Below are positions 1 through 5,342 of a DNA stretch of 5,744 nt, in pieces; position 1 is the stretch's first letter, and each line of letters begins with the position of its first letter. The notes beneath the pieces are model-generated. The model was not told where the DNA came from. It saw nothing but the letters and a program-made list of their open reading frames with translations, and did no database searches. The translations under genes were made by a program, and so were the position numbers. This stretch comes from an uncultured Collinsella sp. (lineage in GTDB: Bacteria > Actinomycetota > Coriobacteriia > Coriobacteriales > Coriobacteriaceae): positions 1 through 5,744 of the forward strand of contig CAUDCB010000130.1 of assembly GCA_958447915.1 (NCBI GenBank), written 5' to 3'.

Positions 1-132
1 GTGTCGCTCGAGCGCATGATGAGCTGCGGCTTTGGTGCCTGCAACACCTGCAATGTCGAGACGGTCGACGGTATGAAGGGCGCCTGCATGTGCGGCCCCG
101 TGTTTGATGCTTCCAAGGTGGTGGTCTTCTAG
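1..132 (+). CDS. pyrK: Dihydroorotate dehydrogenase electron-transfer subunit PyrK, C-terminal end (partial)
   Basis: Only the last 43 codons and a TAG stop are present; the start lies upstream of the window. The fragment has the cysteine pattern of the PyrK [2Fe-2S] domain: C9, C14, C17 and C29 counted from the first codon shown (C-x4-C-x2-C-x11-C), with an extra C31 in a CMCGPVF motif and a short hydrophobic end. In the family, PyrK carries FAD and this cluster and passes electrons from dihydroorotate oxidation in PyrD to NAD+. It sits in the cytoplasm as part of a PyrD2-PyrK2 complex. Its stop overlaps the pyrD start by one base (TAGTG), which fits co-translation of the two subunits. The identification is firm because the cysteine motif and the pyrD neighbour agree. 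Confidence 0.9.
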   Translation: MSLERMMSCGFGACNTCNVETVDGMKGACMCGPVFDASKVVVF

Positions 133-1055
133 TGGGTACCGTGAACATGGCCGTCGATTTCGGCGGCGTTAAGATGCAGAACCCCATCAACACCGCAGCC
201 GGTACCTTTGGCTACGGTTGGCAGTTCCAGAACTTCTTTGATGTCTCCCAGCTGGGTGCCATCACCACCAAGGGTTGCGCTGCCGAGCCCTGGCCCGGCA
301 ATCCCGCACCCCGCATGGCCGAGATCCCCGGTGGCATGATCAATTCCGTGGGCCTGCAGAACCCCGGTGTGGCCGCTTTCGCCCGCGAGTCCGGTCCGTG
401 GCTCGAGCAGCTCTCCAAGGACGGTTGCCAGGTCATCTGCCAGGTTGCCGGTCATTCCGTGGACGAGTTTGTCCGTGCGCTCGAGATGTATGTCGAGCTG
501 TGCCCCTGGGCTGCCGGCTATGAGATCAACGTGAGCTGCCCCAACATTGCTGCCGGCGGTGCCGCCATGGGCTCCACGCCCGAGGGCGCCTCTGCCGTCA
601 TGGCCGCGTGCCGCAAGGTGACCGACAAGCCGCTGTTTGTGAAGATGGCCCCGGTCAACGTTGCCGAGATTGCCAAGGCTCTCGAGGCCGCCGGTGCCGA
701 TGGTCTTTCGGTCATCAACTCCATCCAGGGTATGGCCATCGACGTCCACACCCGCAAGTCGCGTGTGGCCAAGCCCAAGGGCGGTCTTTCAGGCCCGCTG
801 TGCCATCACATCGCCGTGCGTATGGTCTGGGAGGTTGCCCAGGCCGTCGACATTCCCATCAACGGCGTCGGCGGCGTCATGACCGGTGAGGACGCGGCCG
901 AGTTTATCCTGGCTGGCGCTACCTGCGTATCGGTCGGTATGGCCAACTTCGTCGATCCGTGCGCTTCGCTCAAGATTGCGCGCGAGCTCGAGGCCTGGGC
1001 CGAGTCCCAGGGCGTGAAGGACATCAACGAGCTGGTAGGTGCTTTCGAATGCTAG
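132..1055 (+). CDS. pyrD: Dihydroorotate dehydrogenase B (NAD+), catalytic subunit
   Basis: Oxidises dihydroorotate to orotate, the fourth step of UMP synthesis, using FMN and the partner PyrK. The product is 307 aa, normal for class 1B. Visible family motifs are NPINTAAGTFGYG near the N-terminus (17-29), the N-P-x-P-R segment (57-61), NSVGLQNPG (71-79), NVSCPN with C136 in the catalytic-base position that marks class 1 enzymes, K171 in FVKMAP, GGLSGP (217-222) and the FMN-phosphate segment NGVGGV (244-249). There is no N-terminal membrane segment, which excludes the quinone-linked class 2. GTG 132 is chosen because it couples to the pyrK stop and has AAGGTGG at 115-121, 10 nt upstream. GTG 141 or ATG 147 are possible shorter starts, and the conserved part begins just after ATG 147. 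The 3' end overlaps pyrF. Confidence 0.95.
   Translation: MGTVNMAVDFGGVKMQNPINTAAGTFGYGWQFQNFFDVSQLGAITTKGCAAEPWPGNPAPRMAEIPGGMINSVGLQNPGVAAFARESGPWLEQLSKDGCQVICQVAGHSVDEFVRALEMYVELCPWAAGYEINVSCPNIAAGGAAMGSTPEGASAVMAACRKVTDKPLFVKMAPVNVAEIAKALEAAGADGLSVINSIQGMAIDVHTRKSRVAKPKGGLSGPLCHHIAVRMVWEVAQAVDIPINGVGGVMTGEDAAEFILAGATCVSVGMANFVDPCASLKIARELEAWAESQGVKDINELVGAFEC
1036..1041 (+). promoter_or_regulatory. Ribosome-binding site of pyrF, inside pyrD
   Basis: TAGGTG lies 7 nt before ATG 1049 and inside the final codons of pyrD. It supports the ATG 1049 start over any of the in-frame codons further upstream, which would read through the pyrD coding sequence. Confidence 0.6.
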
Positions 1056-1765
1056 AGACCGATGCCCGCGACCGCGTTATCGTTGCCCTCGACTGCGACC
1101 GTGAGCGTGCGCTCGAGCTCGCCCATGAGCTTTCGGGCCATGCCGCCTGGCTCAAGGTGGGCATGACGCTCTATTACGCTGAGGGCCCCGAGATCGTCAA
1201 GACCTTTAAGGACCTGGGCTTCAAGGTGTTCCTCGACCTTAAGTTCCATGACATTCCGCATCAGGTGCGCGGTGCCGCTCGCTCGGCCTCGCTTGCCGGT
1301 GCCGACTTGCTTTCGGTTCACGGCTTGGGTTCGGGTGCTATGCTCGCCGCCTGTCGTGAGGGTGCCGAGGAGGCACGCGAGGATCGAGCCAAGCTCGTCG
1401 CCATTACCGTGCTTACGAGCATGAATCAGGATGCGTTGAGCGAGATCGGCGTCGAGTCGCCCGTTGCCGAGGAGGCCGCCCGTCTGGCAAAACTCGCCCA
1501 GGCCAACGGTATCGACGGCATCGTGTGCTCGCCGATGGAGGCTCATGACATGCGTGAGCTGCTGGGCCCCGATGCGTTGATTGTGACCCCGGGCGTGCGT
1601 CCGGTTGGTGCTGCGCTGGGCGATCAGTCCCGCGTGGCCACGCCTTCCCAGGCTATCGAGCGCGGCGCGAGCCATATCGTGGTGGGCCGCCCCATTACCG
1701 GCGCCGACGATCCGGTTGCCGCGTTTGACGCCATCGTTGCCGAGCTGGTCGAAAACGTCGCGTAA
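1049..1765 (+). CDS. pyrF: Orotidine 5'-phosphate decarboxylase
   Basis: Converts OMP to UMP, the last step of de novo pyrimidine synthesis, in the cytoplasm. The product is 238 aa, usual for the bacterial short-form enzyme. The active-site residues are visible: D15 in VIVALD, K36 in WLKVG, and the charged D-x-K-x-x-D network at D63, K65 and D68 in FLDLKFHDIP. Near the C-terminus are VTPGVRP and GRPITGA, the phosphate-binding parts of the TIM barrel. The frame stays open about 30 codons upstream, but those codons lie in pyrD and look nothing like the family; ATG 1049 gives the normal N-terminus and has TAGGTG 7 nt ahead. It overlaps pyrD by 7 nt. After the TAA stop comes a non-coding gap holding the likely operon terminator. 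Confidence 0.96.
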   Translation: MLETDARDRVIVALDCDRERALELAHELSGHAAWLKVGMTLYYAEGPEIVKTFKDLGFKVFLDLKFHDIPHQVRGAARSASLAGADLLSVHGLGSGAMLAACREGAEEAREDRAKLVAITVLTSMNQDALSEIGVESPVAEEAARLAKLAQANGIDGIVCSPMEAHDMRELLGPDALIVTPGVRPVGAALGDQSRVATPSQAIERGASHIVVGRPITGADDPVAAFDAIVAELVENVA

Positions 1766-1810
1766 AAGATTCCCTCAAGTCACCACTTTTGGGTCTCATT
1801 AGCACAAATT

Positions 1811-1876
1811 AGCCCCTGTGCCTGCGAAAACTTTCCCATCCTTTGTGTGGAATCGCAGGTCGGGGGCTCTTCTTTT
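1811..1876 (+). terminator. Probable intrinsic terminator after pyrF (two-stem hairpin)
   Basis: AGCCCC (1811-1816) pairs with GGGGCT (1863-1868), and inside it CCTGCGA (1821-1827) pairs with TCGCAGG (1853-1859). TTCC (1833-1836) can also pair with GGAA (1849-1852). A short internal loop separates the two main stems, and CTTCTTTT (1869-1876) follows. The GC-rich outer stem followed by a T-rich run fits rho-independent termination in the + direction. No comparable T-run follows the hairpin in the other direction. The 25-nt apical region is longer than in a typical terminator, so another structured role is possible. Confidence 0.72.
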
Positions 1877-1887
1877 AGCGCGATATA

Positions 1888-1916
1888 TTGCACTTTTTGC
1901 GGGTATCGTCTAACCT
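1888..1916 (+). promoter_or_regulatory. Candidate upstream promoter for the mihF operon
   Basis: TTGCAC (1888-1893) and TAACCT (1911-1916) are separated by 17 nt, the ideal sigma-70-type spacing, and lie just after the pyrF terminator. Each hexamer matches consensus at only three positions, though these include the TTG of the -35 and the TA and final T of the -10. A start from here would be near 1923 and give a leader of about 80 nt. Confidence 0.35.
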
Positions 1917-1932
1917 ATGGAGCCGCGATTGA

Positions 1933-1962
1933 GCATTTTGTACGTTTTACGTGCTAAAATGC
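1933..1962. repeat. Inverted repeat overlapping the mihF -10 region
   Basis: GCATTTT (1933-1939) and AAAATGC (1956-1962) are perfect 7-base arms separated by 16 nt. A second pair of ACGT blocks (1942-1945 and 1949-1952) lies inside, offset by one base from exact symmetry. The right arm contains most of the candidate TAAAAT -10. Seen directly in the sequence; a role as an operator is inference. Confidence 0.55.
1952..1960 (+). promoter_or_regulatory. Candidate extended -10 promoter for the mihF operon
   Basis: TGCTAAAAT reads as an extended -10 (TGn followed by TAAAAT, five of six matches to TATAAT). No good -35 lies 16-18 nt upstream, which is tolerated when the TGn extension is present. Transcription would start near 1967, giving a leader of about 38 nt before the mihF start. 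The element sits within the right half of an inverted repeat at 1933-1962. Confidence 0.45.
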
Positions 1963-1996
1963 CAAATATTGAATCAGATATAACCCAACTATTTGG
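1962..1996 (+). promoter_or_regulatory. Inverted repeat whose right arm enters the mihF ribosome-binding site
   Basis: CCAAATA (1962-1968) and TATTTGG (1990-1996) are perfect 7-base arms with a 21-nt spacer. The last two bases of the right arm are the first two G of the GGAGGT ribosome-binding site (1995-2000). If both arms are transcribed, the fold would partly hide that site. The stem is AU-rich and its loop is large, so it would be weak. Confidence 0.45.
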
Positions 1997-2000
1997 AGGT
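1995..2000 (+). promoter_or_regulatory. Strong ribosome-binding site of mihF
   Basis: GGAGGT is nearly full anti-16S complementarity and sits 4 nt before ATG 2005. It fixes this ATG as the start rather than TTG 1993, which would place the start codon upstream of the site. Confidence 0.8.
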
Positions 2001-2004
2001 ACGA

Positions 2005-2313
2005 ATGGCACTCCCTCAGCTTACCGATGAGCAGCGCGAGCAGGCTCTTGAGAAGGCTGCCGCCGCACGTCACGCTCGCGCAGAGCTCCGTGAGCAGATC
2101 AAGAAGGGCGAGAAGTCCCTCGAGTCCGTGCTCAACTCCGATGACCCCATTGCTTCCCGCATGAAGGTTTCCACCCTCATCGAGTCTCTCCCCGGTTATG
2201 GCAAGGCCAAGGCCGCCAAGATCATGGAGGAGCTCGGCATCTCCGCTACCCGTCGCGTCCAGGGCCTTGGCGTCCGTCAGCGCGAGCAGCTCCTCGAGCA
2301 GCTGACCAAATAA
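2005..2313 (+). CDS. mihF: Actinobacterial integration host factor (mIHF), nucleoid-associated DNA-binding protein
   Basis: The product is a 102-aa basic protein of the actinobacterial mIHF family, which is unrelated in fold to the HU-like IHF of E. coli. Family members bind DNA with little sequence preference, compact the nucleoid and are essential in mycobacteria. The N-terminal half (about 5-45) is a charged, coiled-coil-like helix. The core 58-78 is a helix-two-turn-helix of the SLPGYGKAKAAKIMEELGI type, followed by the signature RRVQGLGVRQR (83-93). Codon use is very biased (almost all GAG for Glu, AAG for Lys, CGT or CGC for Arg), which together with the strong ribosome-binding site suggests high expression. 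It opens the mihF-gmk-rpoZ-thiI operon, and gmk starts on the base after its TAA. The order mihF-gmk-rpoZ is common in actinobacteria. Confidence 0.92.
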   Translation: MALPQLTDEQREQALEKAAAARHARAELREQIKKGEKSLESVLNSDDPIASRMKVSTLIESLPGYGKAKAAKIMEELGISATRRVQGLGVRQREQLLEQLTK

Positions 2314-2883
2314 GTGAGCGCTCAGGATTCAAAGCTCTTTGTGATTTCTGGACCGTCAGGCGCGGGCAAGGGCACGCTCGTCACTCGTGTGCGCGAGCGT
2401 CGCTCTAACCTGGGCCTGACGGTTTCGGCTACCACGCGAGCCCCACGCAAAGGCGAGGTCGATGGCGTCAATTACTTTTTCCTGACGCGCGAGGAGTTCG
2501 ACCGCCGCGTGGCAAACGGTGAGTTTGTTGAGTGGGCCGAGGTCCACGGTAACTGCTACGGCACGTTGGTGAGCGAGGTTCAGTCCAAGCTCGCCTCTGG
2601 TTCGTCTCTCATCTTGGAGATCGATGTCCAGGGTGCCCTGCAGGTTAAGGAGCGTTTCCCCGAGGCCGTGCTGATCTTTATCAAGCCACCCTCGCTCGAG
2701 GTGCTCCGCGAGCGTCTGGTCGGTCGCGGTACCGAGACGCCCGAGACAATCGAGCTGCGTATGGCAAACGCCGCCCATGAGCTTGCCCTTGCCGACCGCT
2801 ACGACGACGTCGTGGTGAATGACGATCTCGACCGCGCGACCGACGAGCTCGTTCGCGTTCTCGATATGCATGAAAGGATCTGA
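2314..2883 (+). CDS. gmk: Guanylate kinase
   Basis: Phosphorylates GMP to GDP with ATP in the cytoplasm, feeding GTP and dGTP pools. The product is 189 aa, a normal to slightly short length. The P-loop is GPSGAGKG (13-20). The GMP-binding part shows S38, R42, R45, Y54, E73 and Y82-G83-T84 in the expected order (SATTRAPRKGEVDGVNYFF, then EFVEWAEVHGNCYGT). The core strand motif EIDVQGA follows (102-108), then the lid region RLVGRGTETPETIELRM with its arginines. GTG 2314 follows the mihF TAA with no gap, and no clear Shine-Dalgarno sequence lies ahead, so translation probably depends on ribosomes finishing mihF. rpoZ begins 5 nt after its TGA. The identification is certain from the motifs. Confidence 0.96.
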   Translation: MSAQDSKLFVISGPSGAGKGTLVTRVRERRSNLGLTVSATTRAPRKGEVDGVNYFFLTREEFDRRVANGEFVEWAEVHGNCYGTLVSEVQSKLASGSSLILEIDVQGALQVKERFPEAVLIFIKPPSLEVLRERLVGRGTETPETIELRMANAAHELALADRYDDVVVNDDLDRATDELVRVLDMHERI

Positions 2884-2888
2884 GGTCC

Positions 2889-3170
2889 GTGTCCGTTGTA
2901 AAGCCTTGCATTGACGATCTTCTGGAGAAGACCGATCACAACCGCTTCCTGCTCGCTTCGCTTGCCTCTAAGCGTGCCTGCGACATCAATAGCATGCTGC
3001 GCGGCCAGCATAACCGCGTGCTTGCCGTCCAGGATGTCGACGACATCACCATCGCGCTCTCCGGTGCCGATACCATCTCGATGGCTATGGACGAGATCGT
3101 CGACGGCGATATCTCCTACGACGAGGCCCGTTACGAGAAGGCGCTCGGCCATAAGGTTGCTGAAGCCTAA
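2889..3170 (+). CDS. rpoZ: DNA-directed RNA polymerase omega subunit
   Basis: The product is 93 aa, the size expected for bacterial omega. It helps the beta-prime subunit fold and join the polymerase core. The N-terminal pattern KPCIDDLLEKTDHNRFLLA followed by SKRACDINSM is the omega signature, including the conserved K-R-A-x-x-I helix. The C-terminal half ALSGADTISMAMDEIVDGDI gives the second conserved helix and acidic turn. GTG 2889 is the start, with AAAGGA (2873-2878) 10 nt ahead inside the end of gmk and GAGGT (2882-2886) very close to it. It lies between gmk and thiI, and its TAA is directly followed by the thiI ATG. In E. coli omega contributes to a ppGpp site; whether that holds here cannot be read from the sequence. 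Confidence 0.92.
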   Translation: MSVVKPCIDDLLEKTDHNRFLLASLASKRACDINSMLRGQHNRVLAVQDVDDITIALSGADTISMAMDEIVDGDISYDEARYEKALGHKVAEA

Positions 3171-4415
3171 ATGGCAGCTCGCGTCTGCCTGGTCCACTAT
3201 CACGAGGTTGGACTGAAGGGCAAGAACCGCGCACATTTTGAGCATATCCTCATGGATAACATTAAGGCGGCTTTGGCCGCCTTTTCCGTGAATGCCGTGT
3301 CTCGAATTTCCGGTTATATCCTCGTGACCTTTAACGAGCATCAAGCCGACGAGGCGGCGCGTGTCATCCGCACCGTCCCCGGCGTTGCCCGTGTCTCCCT
3401 GGCCTATCACACCAATCGCGACCCGCAGGAGTACTGCGCGGCGGCTGTTAAGGCGCTGCGTGAGTTTGGCCCCTTCGATTCGTTTAAGGTGCACGCCAAG
3501 CGCTCCAATACCGACTATGAGCTCACCTCGATTGATATCAATCGTCAGGTGGGCGAGGTGCTGTGCGAGGCCTTCCCCGACAAAATGGTTCAAATGCATG
3601 ACCCCGATGCGATGGTGCACGTACTGGTGGTTCAGGGTAGCGTCTACGTTTATGCGCGCTCCGAGCGCGGCGTGGGTGGCCTTCCGGTGGGATCTGCCGG
3701 CAAGGTCGTGACGCTTCTGTCGTCGGGCATCGATTCTCCGGTGGCGACCTGGATGCTCGCGCGTCGCGGCGCGGTGTGCGTGCCGGTACATTTCTCCGGT
3801 CGTCCGCAGACGCCCGATACGAGCGAGTATTTGGTGCAGGACATCATCCGTGCGCTTGAGCCGGGTGTCCAGATCGGCCGCCTGTACGTGGTGCCGTTCG
3901 GAGATTGCCAGCGTGAGATTTCCGTCACCTGTCCCAGCAACCTGCGCGTGATCATGTATCGCCGCATCATGTATTCGGTTGCCGAGCGCATTGCGCATAT
4001 CGAGGGCGCCAAGGCCATCGTGACCGGCGAGTCGCTCGGTCAGGTTGCCTCCCAGACGCTCGAGAACATCATGGCCGTCAACGAGGCCGTGAAGATTCCC
4101 GTGTTTCGTCCGCTCATCGGGTCCGACAAGCAGGAGATCATTGCGCGCGCTCAGGAGATCGGTACGTTCGATATTTCTACTGAGGCAGCGCCCGACTGCT
4201 GCACGCTGTTTATGCCGCGTCGTCCCGAGACGCACGCTAAACTCGATGCCGTGCACGAGGCCTGGGAGCTGTTCGACCACGAAGAGATGATCGAGCGCCT
4301 GCTTAAGCAGACCGAGTATATCGACTTCTTCAGCAACACGTACAAGGCCCCTAAGACCTTAAAACGCAAACATTCGGAGCTTGCTCCGCGTGAGATTTAC
4401 CAAGATCACGAATAA
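3171..4415 (+). CDS. thiI: tRNA 4-thiouridine synthase / thiamine biosynthesis sulphur carrier protein ThiI
   Basis: ATP-dependent tRNA sulphurtransferase that makes 4-thiouridine at position 8 of tRNAs and, in many bacteria, also passes sulphur towards the thiamine thiazole. The product is 414 aa. The N-terminal ferredoxin-like part has HEVGLKGKNR (typical G-E-x-x-L-K-G-x-N-R), followed by a THUMP RNA-binding domain at roughly 60-165 and an adenylating PP-loop domain with LLSSGIDSP (182-190). A conserved cysteine pair, C343 and C344, sits in PDCCTLFMPRRPETH. The length leaves no room for the C-terminal rhodanese domain found in E. coli ThiI (482 aa), so this is the short Bacillus-like form. 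It would then need sulphur from a separate cysteine desulphurase, which is not in this window. ATG 3171 abuts the rpoZ stop with only a weak, distant AAGG upstream. A strong terminator follows. Confidence 0.94.
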   Translation: MAARVCLVHYHEVGLKGKNRAHFEHILMDNIKAALAAFSVNAVSRISGYILVTFNEHQADEAARVIRTVPGVARVSLAYHTNRDPQEYCAAAVKALREFGPFDSFKVHAKRSNTDYELTSIDINRQVGEVLCEAFPDKMVQMHDPDAMVHVLVVQGSVYVYARSERGVGGLPVGSAGKVVTLLSSGIDSPVATWMLARRGAVCVPVHFSGRPQTPDTSEYLVQDIIRALEPGVQIGRLYVVPFGDCQREISVTCPSNLRVIMYRRIMYSVAERIAHIEGAKAIVTGESLGQVASQTLENIMAVNEAVKIPVFRPLIGSDKQEIIARAQEIGTFDISTEAAPDCCTLFMPRRPETHAKLDAVHEAWELFDHEEMIERLLKQTEYIDFFSNTYKAPKTLKRKHSELAPREIYQDHE

Positions 4416-4425
4416 TTGCCTGCAT

Positions 4426-4458
4426 AGACCGACGATACGCCTGTATCGTCGGTCTTTT
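4426..4458 (+). terminator. Intrinsic terminator after thiI
   Basis: AGACCGACGATAC (4426-4438) and GTATCGTCGGTCT (4443-4455) are perfect 13-base complementary arms around a GCCT loop, followed by a TTTT run (4455-4458). It starts 10 nt after the thiI TAA and ends the mihF-gmk-rpoZ-thiI transcript. The A/T content flanking the stem could allow some function in the opposite direction, but no gene approaches from that side within the window. Confidence 0.95.
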
Positions 4459-4512
4459 ACTATCTGGGCAAATGATGCCATGATGTTCATTCGCTGACGT
4501 GTGACTGAATAA

Positions 4513-4576
4513 ATGGACATGTTCGCGCAAGGTTTTGGTCGTTATTTGGTTTGACCGTCAAAACTGGTTTGTCCAT
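4513..4576 (+). promoter_or_regulatory. Interrupted inverted repeat in the comEA upstream region
   Basis: Outer arms ATGGACA (4513-4519) and TGTCCAT (4570-4576) enclose inner arms GTTTTG (4532-4537) with CAAAAC (4559-4564), extended by GTC (4538-4540) with GAC (4553-4555) across a 3-nt bulge. The whole 64-nt stretch could fold as a nested hairpin in RNA or serve as a dyad in DNA. No convincing sigma-70 promoter could be fixed in 4459-4628, so it is unclear whether it is transcribed. No T-run follows, so it is not a terminator. Confidence 0.35.
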
Positions 4577-4615
4577 GCGGTTCGTTTTGCTGCGTTTTCC
4601 TGACACGATGGTGTT

Positions 4616-4621
4616 GGGAGG
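4616..4621 (+). promoter_or_regulatory. Ribosome-binding site that sets the comEA start
   Basis: GGGAGG lies 7 nt before ATG 4629. In-frame starts further upstream (TTG 4551, ATG 4575) lack any such site, and the extra residues they would add do not resemble a ComEA N-terminus, so ATG 4629 is preferred. Confidence 0.8.
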
Positions 4622-4628
4622 TTTTGCT

Positions 4629-5342
4629 ATGGCGCAGCGCGAACAACACGAACGGGTCAAAAAGATGGACCGCTGGGCGGGCAAGTTGCTCGGGCATAAA
4701 GCGGTGGTGGTGGCGATACTCGTCGTCATCGCGATGGCGAGCGGGCTGGCGATGGCGAGTTTTGGCGGCGAGTCCGGAGGCGTGTCGTTTGAGCGGGCTG
4801 GGGACTCGGGCTCATCGGCAGAGCCGGGTCCTAGCGTTGATTCGCATGATCGTGAGTCCGATGGATCTTCGCACAAAGCTTCTGCCGAATTGAAGGTCTA
4901 TGTCGATGTCGATGGCGCCGTTGTGTCACCCGGTGTGTACCGGCTTATGGATGGCGCGCGGGTGGCGCAGGCAATTGATGCCGCCGGAGGATTGACACCC
5001 GAGGCAGATGTGACAGGGCTCAATCGGGCATCCAAGGTCGCAGACGGACAAAAAATATACGTACCAAAGGTGGGGGAGCAGCAGGCGGTTGCCGCGGGCG
5101 GTGGAGCCGATGACGGAGCTGTCTTGGCTTCAGGCGCGAATGATATGGCGGGGCTCGTCAATATCAATACAGCGAGCGCGGCGGAGCTGCAGACGCTCTC
5201 GGGCATTGGGCCTTCTATGGCTCAGTCGATTATCGACGAGCGCTCGAAGAATGGTCCCTTCGCCTCGGTCGATGATCTGATGCGTGTATCTGGCATCGGT
5301 GAGAAGAAGCTTGCCAAAATCAAAGATTGTATCTGCGTATGA
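4629..5342 (+). CDS. comEA: Competence DNA receptor ComEA (membrane-anchored, SLBB and helix-hairpin-helix)
   Basis: In transformable bacteria ComEA binds incoming double-stranded DNA outside the membrane and hands it to the ComEC channel. The 237-aa product has a short basic cytoplasmic start, one membrane segment at about 24-45, and a Ser/Gly/Asp-rich linker (about 46-85). An SLBB-type domain (about 88-146, KVYVDVDGAVVSPGVYRL then KIYVP) follows. After a Gly/Ala-rich spacer comes the tandem helix-hairpin-helix DNA-binding domain (about 176-237) with hairpins SGIGPSMAQ and SGIGEKKLA. The N-in, C-out anchor and domain order match Gram-positive ComEA. The protein ends in DCICV, with two cysteines close to the end. 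Ala is coded mostly by GCG in the first part, unlike the GCC/GCT of upstream genes. It overlaps comEC by 4 nt (ATGA). Competence itself is not shown by the sequence. Confidence 0.93.
   Translation: MAQREQHERVKKMDRWAGKLLGHKAVVVAILVVIAMASGLAMASFGGESGGVSFERAGDSGSSAEPGPSVDSHDRESDGSSHKASAELKVYVDVDGAVVSPGVYRLMDGARVAQAIDAAGGLTPEADVTGLNRASKVADGQKIYVPKVGEQQAVAAGGGADDGAVLASGANDMAGLVNINTASAAELQTLSGIGPSMAQSIIDERSKNGPFASVDDLMRVSGIGEKKLAKIKDCICV

Noticed and set aside
959..1048. In-frame 5' extension of pyrF inside pyrD
   Set aside because: The added 30 residues are Arg/Gly-rich and read from pyrD in another frame; ATG 1049 has a proper ribosome-binding site and the family-length N-terminus.
1766..1810. 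Possible small hairpin CCCTCAAG / CTTTTGGG directly after pyrF
   Set aside because: Two mismatches inside an eight-base stem leave only short pairings, and the following hairpin at 1811-1876 is much stronger.
1798..1813. Direct repeat ATTAGC (1798-1803 and 1808-1813) just before the pyrF terminator
   Set aside because: Two six-base copies in AT-rich sequence can easily arise by chance and show no third copy or flanking structure.
2799..4280. Long open frame of 493 codons on the minus strand opposite rpoZ and thiI
   Set aside because: It is antisense to two well-identified genes, its protein is rich in His/Arg/Gly/Leu as expected for a mirror of GC-rich codons, and it has no recognisable domain. 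Similar minus-strand frames lie opposite pyrD (129-749), pyrF (1052-1675) and gmk (2356-2871).
4513..4554. 13-codon open frame (MDMFAQGFGRYLV) upstream of comEA, possible leader peptide
   Set aside because: No ribosome-binding site precedes its ATG, and it coincides with the inverted repeat, which explains the pattern without translation. A frame this short is expected by chance.
4551..4579. TTGACC at 4551-4556 as a -35 for comEA
   Set aside because: At 16-18 nt spacing the downstream hexamers are CCATGC, CATGCG and ATGCGG, none resembling a -10, so no promoter is claimed.
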